Shown: piece after piece, positions 17,708-26,788 of the stretch
Numbering within the stretch: the first letter of the stretch is position 1
Layout of the letters: every line of letters begins with the position of its first letter
Source of the DNA: Aquipseudomonas alcaligenes NBRC 14159
Lineage (GTDB): Bacteria; Pseudomonadota; Gammaproteobacteria; Pseudomonadales; Pseudomonadaceae
Assembly: GCF_000467105.1 (NCBI RefSeq)
Contig: NZ_BATI01000016.1
Coordinates: 104,508-168,507, forward strand
Direction of reading: 5' to 3'
DNA: 64,000 bases
Notes under the pieces: generated by a model
Told to the model about the DNA's origin: nothing
The model's input: the letters and a program-made list of their open reading frames with translations, nothing else
Databases searched by the model: none
Program-made: the position numbers and the translations under genes

Positions 17708-19669
17708 CTAAGGCAGAACCAGGCCGCCGCTAGCCTTGTGCAGCTCGCGCAGGTGCTGGCCGAGCTGCTTCAGGTTGCTCTCGCCGGCTTCGATCTCGGC
17801 CAGCAGCCTGGGCTCCAGCAGGTTGCGCACCTCTTTGTCGAGGTCGTCGCTGAGCTGGCGCAGCCTGAGCTGACGTTCGCTGCTGGCCGCTTCCAGTTGC
17901 TGCCACTCGGCGGGCTGCGGCAGGCCGTAGCCGGCGCTCAGCAGCTCGGCCGGGCGGCTGAGGAAGCCGCTGTTGGCGAGGATCTCGCGCAGGGTGGCGT
18001 CGGCTTCGACGAAGCGCCGGTCCTGCGGGTCGTCGCGGGCACCCAGGTAGCGCTGCTTGAGCTGTTCCTGGGCGAGCAGCAGCTGGCGGCGCAGGGCGGC
18101 CTGTTCGAGCAGCAACAGCGCGGCGCTGGCGCGCAGGTCGGCGCGCGGGAACCAGCGCGCGCGCTCGCGCGCCGGCAGGGTCAGCCAGTCTTCCACCGCC
18201 TGCTGCGGTAGGGTCAGGCGGCTACGCAGGATCTCGAACATGGCCTGGTAGCGGTCGCGGAAGGAGTCGAAGCGATAGCCCAGGCGCAGCGCCTCGCGCG
18301 GGTTGTCCAGCACACTGCGGTCGGCCAGGGCGCGGCCTTCGAGCAGGTCGAGCAGACCGTTGGGCATGATGCTGTCGAGGTCCTGCAGCTCACTGCGGCC
18401 GGTGCCGCTGCGCAGCAGCTTGAGGGTCTCCACCGCGCAGTTGTTGGAGAGGAACCAGTAGTCGCCGTCGTAGCTCCAGTGCAGTTCGGCGGAGCGCTGC
18501 ACCAGGCCTTCGATCTCCTCGCGCGACAGGCGCAGCGGCACCGAGGACAGGCCGCGCAGCTCGACCTTGGTGTATTCCTCGATCACCTGTGCCAGCGGCA
18601 GGATGAACAGGCGCGACGGGTAGGCGCCGGTCAGGCCGTCCCAGCTGGACAGCTGCACGTCGCCGACGAAGGCGCGGTAGGACAGCACCAGGTGCTGGTC
18701 CAGATCCAGGCGGCAGGCCGGGCCGCGCGGCCGTCCCGGTGCGCAGACCACTAGGCGCAGCATGCTGTGGCCCCAGCGGCTGGCCCATTGCTGGTTGGGC
18801 TCGGCGAGCAGGTAGTCGACCTCGTAGACCCGCTCGGGATCAAGCCGGCCTAGCGGCTGGCGGGCGAAGTCGCGACCGGCGTTGAGGTAGGCGTAGTCGC
18901 TGCTGCACGCGGCCTGCTGCGCCGGTTGCCAGGCGAAGTGCTGGCGCAGATAGCGCTGCAGGGTGGGGCGGCGGCAGGCGTAGGTCGGGTCGAGGAGGAA
19001 GTACTCCATGTTCACCGCGACGAACTCGCGCGGGTTGCTCAGCTCGTAGCTGTCCGGCGAACGCGCCACCTGGCCGTTGTCCTGCTCGCGGGCGCCGCGC
19101 CGGCCGACCTGCTGCTGCCAGCCGGCCAGGTCGAGCAGCTGCGGGTCGTCGCTGAGGCTGAAGCGGCGGGCCTCCTGGCCGCGGCACTGGCCACGCTGGC
19201 CGACCGGGCCGTTGACCTCGCGTGCCTGGCGGCAGCGCCACTGCAGGCGGCGCTGGTCCTCCGGCCAGAGACCGGCGCGGTCGTACAGGTGGGTCAGCTC
19301 ATGGATCACGGTGGCCAGCAGCTCGCGCTGCAGGGTGCCGTGGGTTCGGCCACTCGGCGCGGCGGCCTGTTGTGGATCGACCAGGCGCGGCAGCAACCCG
19401 GCATTCAGCACCAGAGCATCGCGGCGAGTGGTGCGGCCAAAGGCGGCTCGGGGCAGATCGCCTGACCAGCTCACCGTCACCTGGCGGTCGAGACGCTGGA
19501 TGAAGCTTGGCGGCAGCGCCGCGCTGGCCTGGTCGAGCAGCGCCTGGCTGGCCTGGCGTTCGGCGCTGGACAGCCCGCTGGCATCCAGCTGCAGGCGTAG
19601 CCCGGCCTGGGCGCTGGCGCCGCTCAGCAGCAGGAGCGCGGCCAGCCAGCGCGCGGCACGCAGGCTCAC
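17708..19669 (-). CDS. Secreted DUF4105 protein with N-terminal zinc-peptidase-like motif
   Basis: 653 residues with a signal peptide (ALLLLSGASAQA, cleavage near 21). The N-terminal part has an HExxH motif (VIHELTHLYD, H123-H127), suggesting a zincin fold. The middle (YLLAEPNQQWASRWGHSMLRLVVC) matches DUF4105, thought to act in the cell envelope. The C-terminal part is helical and charged (ERQLRLRQLSDDLDKEV). The start overlaps the upstream DUF2388 gene by four bases (ATGA), so the two are coupled. A role in envelope maintenance is inference; whether the HExxH binds metal is not known. Confidence 0.8.
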   Translation of the reverse strand: MSLRAARWLAALLLLSGASAQAGLRLQLDASGLSSAERQASQALLDQASAALPPSFIQRLDRQVTVSWSGDLPRAAFGRTTRRDALVLNAGLLPRLVDPQQAAAPSGRTHGTLQRELLATVIHELTHLYDRAGLWPEDQRRLQWRCRQAREVNGPVGQRGQCRGQEARRFSLSDDPQLLDLAGWQQQVGRRGAREQDNGQVARSPDSYELSNPREFVAVNMEYFLLDPTYACRRPTLQRYLRQHFAWQPAQQAACSSDYAYLNAGRDFARQPLGRLDPERVYEVDYLLAEPNQQWASRWGHSMLRLVVCAPGRPRGPACRLDLDQHLVLSYRAFVGDVQLSSWDGLTGAYPSRLFILPLAQVIEEYTKVELRGLSSVPLRLSREEIEGLVQRSAELHWSYDGDYWFLSNNCAVETLKLLRSGTGRSELQDLDSIMPNGLLDLLEGRALADRSVLDNPREALRLGYRFDSFRDRYQAMFEILRSRLTLPQQAVEDWLTLPARERARWFPRADLRASAALLLLEQAALRRQLLLAQEQLKQRYLGARDDPQDRRFVEADATLREILANSGFLSRPAELLSAGYGLPQPAEWQQLEAASSERQLRLRQLSDDLDKEVRNLLEPRLLAEIEAGESNLKQLGQHLRELHKASGGLVLP

Positions 19670-19986
19670 AGGGCGAGGATAGCTTCGGCCAGCTGCTGGT
19701 CGGAGGCGTGGCGGGCTTCCGGCAGTTGTTCGCGCAGGGTGGCGAAGGCGGCTTCCAGGCGCGCGCCGCGGATATCGCCCTGGCTGGCGACGAAGCTGGC
19801 GGCATCGTCACGCGCGGCCAGCACCACCTTCATGTCACGCACCGAAGTGGTGGTGTCGGAGGTGAAGTCCAGGCTGCGGTCGAGGGCACGGACAAGGATG
19901 TTGCTGGTGGCCACCAGGGTCTGGGCCTGGGCGCCAGTGGCGAGGCAGAGGGTGGTGGCGAGGAGGAAAGGGAGTAGGCGGCTCAT
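19666..19986 (-). CDS. DUF2388 periplasmic protein
   Basis: 106 residues with a signal peptide (LLPFLLATTLCLATGAQAQ, cleavage near 21). The core, with SDTTTSVRDMKVVLAARDDAASFVA and a C-terminal ASDQQLAEAILAL, is characteristic of DUF2388 proteins, which I know mainly from Pseudomonas. Function unknown. It is the first gene of a two-gene unit with the DUF4105 gene. In this genus such genes are often found next to the DUF4105 gene. Confidence 0.85.
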   Translation of the reverse strand: MSRLLPFLLATTLCLATGAQAQTLVATSNILVRALDRSLDFTSDTTTSVRDMKVVLAARDDAASFVASQGDIRGARLEAAFATLREQLPEARHASDQQLAEAILAL

Positions 19987-20279
19987 GGCGGTTCTAGAAA
20001 GGTTGTTTTAAGGGATACATTGGACCCGAATAGCTTCAGTTTACTCAACTCTGGCGTGGATGTTGCTGAAGCACGAGAGCAGTAACAGAGGAATTGCTTG
20101 TAGTTGAGAAATTGACCGATTGGTCATGCATGTCGATACGTACTCGCTATTGCAAGCTGAAGCGATAACTGATGCTATGCATGACCTCGCGACGAGTAGC
20201 TTTCATCCAGAAAGCTGCAATTTGTGGCGAATAACAATAATTCGAGTGCAATATCGTCGCGCGATGTCAACAACAAGCG
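19987..20279. other. Intergenic region upstream of the polysaccharide block
   Basis: No gene seen in these 293 bases, which are clearly richer in A+T than the left flank. A weak sigma70-like pair TTGACC (20112-20117) and GATACG (20135-20140) with a 17-base spacer is the best promoter guess for the downstream genes. No terminator-like hairpin with a T-tract was found. Confidence 0.4.
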
Positions 20280-21791
20280 ATGCAGATGATTATTCTTGTT
20301 TGCTCCAAAATCAGCCAAGCCAGCATCCAGGCCTCTCTGGGCAAGCCGGAGTACAGCTATTACTTTCTGCTGAAAGAATTTTTGCCCGCACTCGAGCGAT
20401 TCGCTCAAGTGGTGGTGCTGGATTCAGTGGCGGACGTCGATAGGCTTTACCATCACTACTCCGAAGCGGGTGAGACGGTGGTGTTCCTGAGTGTCAGCCC
20501 TCCCCATCAGACGCCGGTCGGACTGGACTGCCCTACGGTTTGCCTATTTGCTTGGGAGTTCGACTCTTTACCCGACCAGCCCTGGGACGGTGAGCCGCGT
20601 AATGACTGGCGCCATGTATTCCGCCATGTCGCTGGGGCAATTTGCACCAGCCGTGAGACGCAGCAACTGGTGGAGCGGTCGGCTCCGAGCTTTCCGGTTG
20701 CCGCTATCCCGGCGCCAGTTTGGGACCACTATGCCCATTTGATGGAAGCCGAAGGTCATTTGCCGCTGCTCGATGCGCGCTACTTTTCCTTCACCGGGTA
20801 TTTAGTTGACAGCGCCATCCTGGGTCTTTCGGCCGACGGTCTGGTTCCGGAAACCAAGCATCTGGCGCCGGAAAACAATCCGTCGCACGAGGTCGTGCGT
20901 GAGGATTGCACGCCACCCCAGAAGGCACCGAATTTCTGGAACCTTTGCAAGCGCCTCTATCAGGACTGGCGCAACGAGCTGGCCTTGCCACGTGCGCCGC
21001 GTAGTTGCACCAATCCGCTGTCGCAGGACGCCGCTGATGTCGCCGATATGGCCGTCCCTGGGCAGCCAGCGGTACCGGCTGGCGTTCTGTTCACGCAAAC
21101 ACCGCTCAATCTGCAGGTAACTGGGGTTGTCTACACCACACTGTTGAACCCGGCGGATAGCCGCAAGAACTGGACAGAAATCCTTACGGCCTTCTGCTGG
21201 GCCTTCAAAGACGAGGCCGAGGCAACCTTGGTGGTTAAGATGACTCACTACGATTTGGAGTATTACCGGATCGTTTTGATCACCCTACTGTCGCGTCTGT
21301 CTCCATTCAAATGCAGAGTGCTGGTTGTGCATGGTTTTCTGGATGAAAGGCAGTATCAGGAGCTGATCAGGGCTACCAGCTACTACGTGAATGCTTCTTC
21401 CGGAGAGGGGCTGTGCCTGCCGCTGATGGAGTTCCTATCTGCGGGGTGCCCTGCTCTAGCACCAACTCATACTGCTATGGCCGACTATATCCGCGGCTCC
21501 CTGGCTTTTACGGTCGACTGCTCGCGAGAGCCCTTCTGCTGGCCACACGATCCTTCGGGAATCTACGTGACGCATCGCCACCGGCTGAACTGGGCCTCGC
21601 TGGTAGCGGCATTCAGGGAGAGCTTTCGGGTTGCGCGAGAGGAGCCGGAGCGCTATCGGGCGATGTCGCAGAGCGCTTATACGCAGTTACAGGGCTTTGC
21701 TTCGCAGCATCAGGTTGCTCAGCAACTGTCCGGCTTTATCCTGGCTTTGGACTCCGCTCGTGTTTCGGATAAGCGGCAAGGCACAACATGA
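20280..21791 (+). CDS. Glycosyltransferase (GT4-like), first of a tandem pair
   Basis: 503 residues. The C-terminal half is a GT-B nucleotide-sugar domain with the EX7E motif GEGLCLPLME, followed by FLSAGCPALAPTHTAMADY, as in retaining GT4 enzymes. The N-terminal half (SYYFLLKEFLPALE, FLSVSPPHQTP) aligns by eye with the next gene, as does NPADSRKNWTEILTAFCWAF; the two are paralogues. A start at 20286 (MIILVC) is equally possible, since neither has a clear ribosome site. It overlaps the next gene by ATGA. In PAO1 two glycosyltransferases upstream of rmd (PA5455/PA5456) are needed for common polysaccharide antigen; this pair is the likely counterpart. Confidence 0.85.
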   Translation: MQMIILVCSKISQASIQASLGKPEYSYYFLLKEFLPALERFAQVVVLDSVADVDRLYHHYSEAGETVVFLSVSPPHQTPVGLDCPTVCLFAWEFDSLPDQPWDGEPRNDWRHVFRHVAGAICTSRETQQLVERSAPSFPVAAIPAPVWDHYAHLMEAEGHLPLLDARYFSFTGYLVDSAILGLSADGLVPETKHLAPENNPSHEVVREDCTPPQKAPNFWNLCKRLYQDWRNELALPRAPRSCTNPLSQDAADVADMAVPGQPAVPAGVLFTQTPLNLQVTGVVYTTLLNPADSRKNWTEILTAFCWAFKDEAEATLVVKMTHYDLEYYRIVLITLLSRLSPFKCRVLVVHGFLDERQYQELIRATSYYVNASSGEGLCLPLMEFLSAGCPALAPTHTAMADYIRGSLAFTVDCSREPFCWPHDPSGIYVTHRHRLNWASLVAAFRESFRVAREEPERYRAMSQSAYTQLQGFASQHQVAQQLSGFILALDSARVSDKRQGTT

Positions 21792-23335
21792 AAATTCTCG
21801 CCTATTCGACTGTAAATGCCGAAACCATTGGCTCTAGCCTCGGCTTACCTGACTACAGCTATTACTTCGTTCTAAGAGACTTTCTGCCGGTGTTGCAGGA
21901 GTTGGCCGAAGTGGTAGTGGTGCGCGATCTGGCCGAAGTACCGAGCCTGCACGACGCGTGTGCTGCGGCCGGCGATGAGTGCGTACTGCTGTCGTTTACC
22001 CCGCCGCACAAGGCCCCCGCTGATTTGCCGTGCCAGGTCATTCCCGTGTTCGCTTGGGAGTTTTACAGCATACCCAATGAACGCTGGCAAGGTGACGACC
22101 GGCATAATTGGAGTGCCATGTTGGCTCGGCTAGGGATGGCCATTACGCACTCTGAGCTGATCGTACGCTGTGTGCGAGCCGAGCTGGGCGAGGATTACCC
22201 GATTTTTTCTATGCCATCGCCGGTATGGGACAAGTTTGCGGCTTTCCGGAGTGACAGGCGCGAGATCCCCGAGAAAGTCGTGATCAAGGTTGCTCAAGGG
22301 GTGATTGCGGATAGCTGGGACAAGGCCCTCAGCCCATATATCTCTGGGCAGGAGGCAATTGCCTGCGTGGTGCAGGCTATTCGGGAGCATGAAAGTGCTC
22401 TGCATCGGCAGCAGAAGCCCCAGGTTGCAGTTCCGGTATATCGGACCGATTCAGCAGCGGCAGTAAGCTGGCGGCACCTGCGTAAGGGACTGAAACAGGT
22501 CGTTCGGGCTGCGTGGCGCGCATTGGGGCGACGCCGCTCGGTTGCCATCGAGGGGCTGGAGCTTCGCGCCTCGGAAAGAGTAAAGCTGGAGCCCGGCAAC
22601 CCTGTCGAGCCCCCACATCCCGGAGCCCAAGGTCTGGCGCCAAAAATGCCGACCTGGACCCCTGGTGAGTGCATCCTGGAACTGTCTGGCGTGGTATTTA
22701 CCGCGTTGTTTAATCCCTACGATGGTCGCAAGAACTGGGCAGATATGTTGACCGCGTTCTGCTCGGCGTTCCGTTATACCGAAGACGCCACCCTGGTATT
22801 CAAGCTGGGGCATCGCGAGTACGAGTCGGCCATGCACGACATGCTGATTTGGCTGGCGCGGATGCCAAAGTTCAAATGCCGGGTCGTCTTGCTCCAGGGT
22901 TACCTTGAAGGCGAGGAGTTCGACAGCTTGATCCAGGCCAGCGCCTTCGCCGTGAACGCCTCGCATGGTGAGGGGCAATGTCTGCCCCTGATGGAGTTCC
23001 TTTCGTGTGGCAAGCCGGCCGTGGCGCCGCGTCACTCGGCGATGCTCGACTATATGGATGAGGATGTCGGTTTTGTCGTGTCGAGCTGGGAAGACGGTAC
23101 GGCTTGGTCGCATGATCCGCGTTTGGCGTACCGTACATTACGCCATCAGATTAATTGGGATTCTTTACGTAGTGCTTATGTCGCGGCATATGACTGCTAC
23201 CGGAAAAGTCCTGATGAATATCGGCGCCTCTCAGAAAATGCAATTCAGCGAATGCGCAGCCATTGCTCTATAGAAGTGACCAGAGAGCGGTTGGAAGCAA
23301 TGTTTGATTCACTAAAGAAGAAGGGTGCGGTTTAA
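21788..23335 (+). CDS. Glycosyltransferase (GT4-like), second of a tandem pair
   Basis: 515 residues and a paralogue of the preceding gene: shared blocks are LPDYSYYFVLRDFLPVL, FTPPHKAP, NPYDGRKNWADMLTAFC and the EX7E motif GEGQCLPLME. A basic, low-complexity linker near 220-270 (RAAWRALGRRRSVAIEG) differs from the first copy and may bind membrane or partner. No membrane helices. Coupled by ATGA to the first gene. Likely to add the first or last sugars of the D-rhamnan chain, or to link it to the lipid primer; the exact step is inference. Confidence 0.85.
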   Translation: MKILAYSTVNAETIGSSLGLPDYSYYFVLRDFLPVLQELAEVVVVRDLAEVPSLHDACAAAGDECVLLSFTPPHKAPADLPCQVIPVFAWEFYSIPNERWQGDDRHNWSAMLARLGMAITHSELIVRCVRAELGEDYPIFSMPSPVWDKFAAFRSDRREIPEKVVIKVAQGVIADSWDKALSPYISGQEAIACVVQAIREHESALHRQQKPQVAVPVYRTDSAAAVSWRHLRKGLKQVVRAAWRALGRRRSVAIEGLELRASERVKLEPGNPVEPPHPGAQGLAPKMPTWTPGECILELSGVVFTALFNPYDGRKNWADMLTAFCSAFRYTEDATLVFKLGHREYESAMHDMLIWLARMPKFKCRVVLLQGYLEGEEFDSLIQASAFAVNASHGEGQCLPLMEFLSCGKPAVAPRHSAMLDYMDEDVGFVVSSWEDGTAWSHDPRLAYRTLRHQINWDSLRSAYVAAYDCYRKSPDEYRRLSENAIQRMRSHCSIEVTRERLEAMFDSLKKKGAV

Positions 23336-23447
23336 GATTTATATGCCCTCTCATATGTTAATTGTTACGCGCCCTTGCAGCGGTGATCGCGAATATTGGC
23401 CGGAGTCGCGTGGCTATTCAGGCCGTCCCTAATTTGCAGGAGTCGAT

Positions 23448-24524
23448 GTGGTTAAGCGCGGAATCGGATACGGTAGCTATTTCCCCGCACTGGACGGTTT
23501 GCGTGGAGTGATGGCCATAGGGGTGGTTGTTGCGCATGTGAACTTAGCATGGTTTCCCGGTGCACCAATTATGATGGATGTGTTTTTTGTAATCTCTGGG
23601 TTTTTGATTACATTAATCCTTTTGCGAGGCATAGAAAAAACGGGTTCAGTAGCGCTCCTGGATTTTTGGAAGCGACGCTTACTGCGTCTTTACCCAGCGC
23701 TTTTGGTTGTGGTGCTGTCGAGCTTATTTGTCGCATCATTGTGCGTTGATGATCTGCTTTCAGTGGCTAAAGATGCACTTGCAACAGTTCTCTATTACTC
23801 GAACTGGACAAAGCTATATGGTTACACATATCCCGGAATGTTCGGTCATACGTGGTCGCTTTCGATTGAGGAGCAATTTTATTTGCTCTGGCCAATGCTG
23901 TTTGCATTAACATTGCGGGGAGGCCTTCGTGCTAGATGTGTATTGGTCATACTGGTTGCGCTCGCCGCTGGAGCAACGATCTGGCGATATTATTTAGTTA
24001 GTCAAGGTGCTCCGTGGTCACGTTTATATTATGCGCTTGAAACCCGAGTAGATGCTTTTGTGGTGGGCGGTGTGTTAGCGCTATTCTTTGCTAATTTACG
24101 CGAGCGAATAGAGCATTGGCTTTGGCATTATTTCCTCTGTTTTTGTTCGCTGGCGCTCTTGCTCTTGTTGGTCTTTGGGCGGCCGCGTGAGATTTACTAT
24201 TTTTTCTGGCAGCAGTCATTAGTGCTGCTGCTCTCGGCGGCAGTTATTTTGCTGTTAACCTCATCTCGTGCCAGTATTCTTAAACGATTGTTCTGCGCGC
24301 GAATTTGCGTGTTTCTGGGGGAGCGTTGTTATAGTTTGTATTTATGGCACTGGCCGCTTATCTGGCTGCTTCTGGTGGAAACAACGGTAACGAAGGTCAC
24401 TATACTGTTGATTGTTGTTCCGCTGACTATATTGTTGGCATCAATTACCTATACCTATATTGAGTCTCCATTTCTTTCGAAGGCTTACAATATGCGCAGG
24501 GATAAACGGGCAGTAGAGTGTTGA
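23448..24524 (+). CDS. Acyltransferase 3 family (OafA/YrhL-type) O-acetyltransferase
   Basis: 358 residues with about ten membrane helices and no SGNH extension. The family marks are FPALDGLRGVMAIGVVVAHV near the N-terminus, DVFFVISGFLITLIL, and HTWSLSIEEQFYLLWP. Such proteins move acetyl or similar groups to sugars in the periplasm or at the membrane. The start is GTG at 23448 with GCAGGAG just upstream; an ATG two bases earlier is out of frame. Composition is clearly AT-rich compared with rmd-wbpZ. Likely O-acetylates the polysaccharide made by this block, matching the acetyltransferase of the PAO1 CPA region. Confidence 0.87.
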   Translation: MVKRGIGYGSYFPALDGLRGVMAIGVVVAHVNLAWFPGAPIMMDVFFVISGFLITLILLRGIEKTGSVALLDFWKRRLLRLYPALLVVVLSSLFVASLCVDDLLSVAKDALATVLYYSNWTKLYGYTYPGMFGHTWSLSIEEQFYLLWPMLFALTLRGGLRARCVLVILVALAAGATIWRYYLVSQGAPWSRLYYALETRVDAFVVGGVLALFFANLRERIEHWLWHYFLCFCSLALLLLLVFGRPREIYYFFWQQSLVLLLSAAVILLLTSSRASILKRLFCARICVFLGERCYSLYLWHWPLIWLLLVETTVTKVTILLIVVPLTILLASITYTYIESPFLSKAYNMRRDKRAVEC

Positions 24525-24885
24525 TGGGGCCGGAAGAAGATTTCTAAGTTAAGCGAAAGCAAAGTTTATAATTTTGTCGGGGTCTAGTACTTAGGCTACT
24601 GCAGGTATATATAAGAATTTGCTTTTGGAAGGCTTGGGTGGCACCCGAATGTGGTTGGTTGTTCTGAGTTATAAAAATTCTGCAAGTGTGAAAAGAATTT
24701 TCCGGGGCGGCCGTTTAAGGAGCACTGAGAATTGTTAGACGCAGAGCTTTTTAGCCACAGAGATTCAGCTATGAAAGAAGGTTTATACGGCACTTCTATT
24801 CGGGCCGTTACCTCGCATAAAAATTACGCACGAGTCAGCTGTGTTGCTGGATCTAGGAAACTTTTTGCAATAAGGGAACGGCTGT
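24525..24885. other. AT-rich gap, no gene seen
   Basis: 361 bases with low GC. A 43-codon open frame from ATG 24771 runs into the next gene but has no ribosome site and no recognisable protein. No strong hairpin terminator. May hold a promoter for the methyltransferase genes; none stands out. The stretch could be the remnant of a lost gene. Confidence 0.4.
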
Positions 24886-25776
24886 ATGCAAAACCGACGT
24901 AAATGGTGGCAACGGCTCTTCACTAATTCAGCCGATACAGCGCCGTATCAGGCTGCTGATAGATGCCAATGCTTACCTCCAGTCGATTCTCGCGACTGTG
25001 GTTTAGTCGATGCGATAATGGGAGGCTGGTTTCAGAACGCATCGGACGAGCTGTTTCGTGGCTTCCCAATATCGGCTGACGATGTGGTGTTGGATTTGGG
25101 CTGCGGTTATGGTGGCGCAACCCTTTTCAGTGCCCGCCGTGGAGCACATGTCATTTTCACCGATAGCGAAGCCGCCAAGGTTGAGGCTTTGAGAGATAGT
25201 GTTCGCGATACCCCAGCGCGAGAGGCTCAAGGAATTGTTTCGAATAGCCTGCCGCTCCCCTTAGAAGACAAAATTGCAAGCAAGATCATTGCCTTGGAGG
25301 TGTTGGAGCATGTGGACCAGCCTCTGGCGATCCTTCAGGAGTTAGTCCGCGTCGGCCGACCTGGGGCGCAGTACTTTATTTCGGTGCCCGATCAGCGCAG
25401 CGAAGAGCTACAGCGAGCCGTGGCTCCAGCGCTGCACTTCGAACCGCCTAATCATATAAACGTTTTTTCCCGCGAGGCTTTTGCTGAGCTGGTCGAATGT
25501 GCTGGTCTGATCATCGAGACGCGCGAGTACTACGGCTTCTACTGGACACTGTGGATGATGCTGTTCTGGGGCACTAAACAGGCCGAAGGGGTCGAATTTA
25601 GCGGCGCTACTCATGATCATTTGGATGGTCCTTTCCACCCGTTGTTAAACAGTTGGGCCTCTCTTTGGCACGCGACCATTAGCCTGCCAGGTGGAGACAA
25701 GCTTCGCGAAGCACTCGACCAATGCCTACCAAAAACTCAGATCATTCTGGCGCGGAAGCCGTTGGCTGATGGATAA
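24886..25776 (+). CDS. SAM-dependent methyltransferase (class I), copy 1
   Basis: 296 residues. SAM motif I is VVLDLGCGYGGATLFSARRG (about 67-86), followed by an acidic residue in FTDSEA; the later block IIALEVLEHVDQP is the family's post-II motif. FEPPNHINVFSREAF and YYGFYWTLWMMLFW are shared with the next gene. It has AAGGGAA upstream of ATG 24886. Most likely O-methylates sugars of the rhamnan chain or its end. In PAO1 the region upstream of rmd carries methyltransferase genes needed for CPA; this is the expected counterpart. Confidence 0.85.
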   Translation: MQNRRKWWQRLFTNSADTAPYQAADRCQCLPPVDSRDCGLVDAIMGGWFQNASDELFRGFPISADDVVLDLGCGYGGATLFSARRGAHVIFTDSEAAKVEALRDSVRDTPAREAQGIVSNSLPLPLEDKIASKIIALEVLEHVDQPLAILQELVRVGRPGAQYFISVPDQRSEELQRAVAPALHFEPPNHINVFSREAFAELVECAGLIIETREYYGFYWTLWMMLFWGTKQAEGVEFSGATHDHLDGPFHPLLNSWASLWHATISLPGGDKLREALDQCLPKTQIILARKPLADG

Positions 25777-25894
25777 GAGGGGCTAGTGCGTCAAGATCCA
25801 ACATGGCCTATCAACATTGCTGAGTGATTTCAGGGAGCGATCTGAGATGGACTGTGCTTAGTGCTCCAGTCATACAATCAATCAGGGATTATTA

Positions 25895-26731
25895 ATGTTC
25901 ACTACTATTAAGAAGTTCTTCGGTATGCCTCTATCCGCAGTGCAAGTAGTGCCTGAAGAATCTGAGAAGGATAACGCCGAGCCTGTTCCGGCCGACTTCA
26001 CGCTGCTTGATGCAAGTCTAAGCGGCTGGTTTCGTGAGGAAACTGGTGAGTTACTGGAAGGCTTCCCTGTCAGACCAGGCGATCATGTGGTGGATGTCGG
26101 CTGCGGTGAAGGTGTATTTATTGCGTTCTGTGCTCGGCTCGGTGCGGAGGTAACTTATGCAGATATTGATGAGGCCAGGGTTGACGCTGTCACCGCCAAA
26201 CTACAAGGCTCGAATGCGCGTGCTATCCATCCGCTAGTCAGCGATGCAAGTCCGCTTCCGTTACCGGACAATTATGCTGACAAGGTCATTGCCATGGAGG
26301 TCATGGAGCATGTGGATAACCCGTCAGCTTTTCTTAAGGAGTTGGTCCGGGTCGGAAAACCCGGTGCACTTTTTCTTCTGAGTGTGCCCGATGCGGGTAG
26401 CGAACGAGTGCAGCAGCATCTGGCTCCCCCAGGGCATTTCGAAAAGCCCAATCATATCAACGTATTTGATCGGGAAACCTTTGAGCGACTGGTGACTGAA
26501 GCTGGTCTTGTGGTAGAGCGCAAGGCCTATTACGGCTTTTATTGGTCGATATTCTGGGCACTGTTTTGGACCTGCGACCAAGATCTATCGCCTCCATGGC
26601 ACCCGTTGCTGGAAAGCTGGGCTAGGACTTGGGATATGGTGCTGAAGATGCGTGACGGACCGCGAATTAAGAGGGCGCTGGATGAGGCGCTGCCCAAGAG
26701 CCAGGCAATTATAGCAAGAAAGCCTAGTTGA
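25895..26731 (+). CDS. SAM-dependent methyltransferase (class I), copy 2
   Basis: 278 residues, paralogue of the preceding gene. Shared motifs: HVVDVGCGEGVFIAFCARLG (motif I), VIAMEVMEHVDNP, and FEKPNHINVFDRETF with YYGFYWSIFWALFW. The N-terminal 30 residues differ and the C-terminal part is shorter. It is separated from copy 1 by 118 bases with no ORF, so the pair probably arose by tandem duplication. The two may methylate different positions or one terminal sugar. Start ATG at 25895 has CAGGGA a few bases upstream. Confidence 0.85.
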   Translation: MFTTIKKFFGMPLSAVQVVPEESEKDNAEPVPADFTLLDASLSGWFREETGELLEGFPVRPGDHVVDVGCGEGVFIAFCARLGAEVTYADIDEARVDAVTAKLQGSNARAIHPLVSDASPLPLPDNYADKVIAMEVMEHVDNPSAFLKELVRVGKPGALFLLSVPDAGSERVQQHLAPPGHFEKPNHINVFDRETFERLVTEAGLVVERKAYYGFYWSIFWALFWTCDQDLSPPWHPLLESWARTWDMVLKMRDGPRIKRALDEALPKSQAIIARKPS

Positions 26732-26788
26732 TGATAAGGCTAAAAGTTACTATCGAATTGGATAAATTTTTAAAAAGGAAAGCTCAAA

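Noticed and set aside
24771..24902. 43-codon frame before methyltransferase copy 1
   Set aside because: No Shine-Dalgarno site, overlaps the real start, no known protein.
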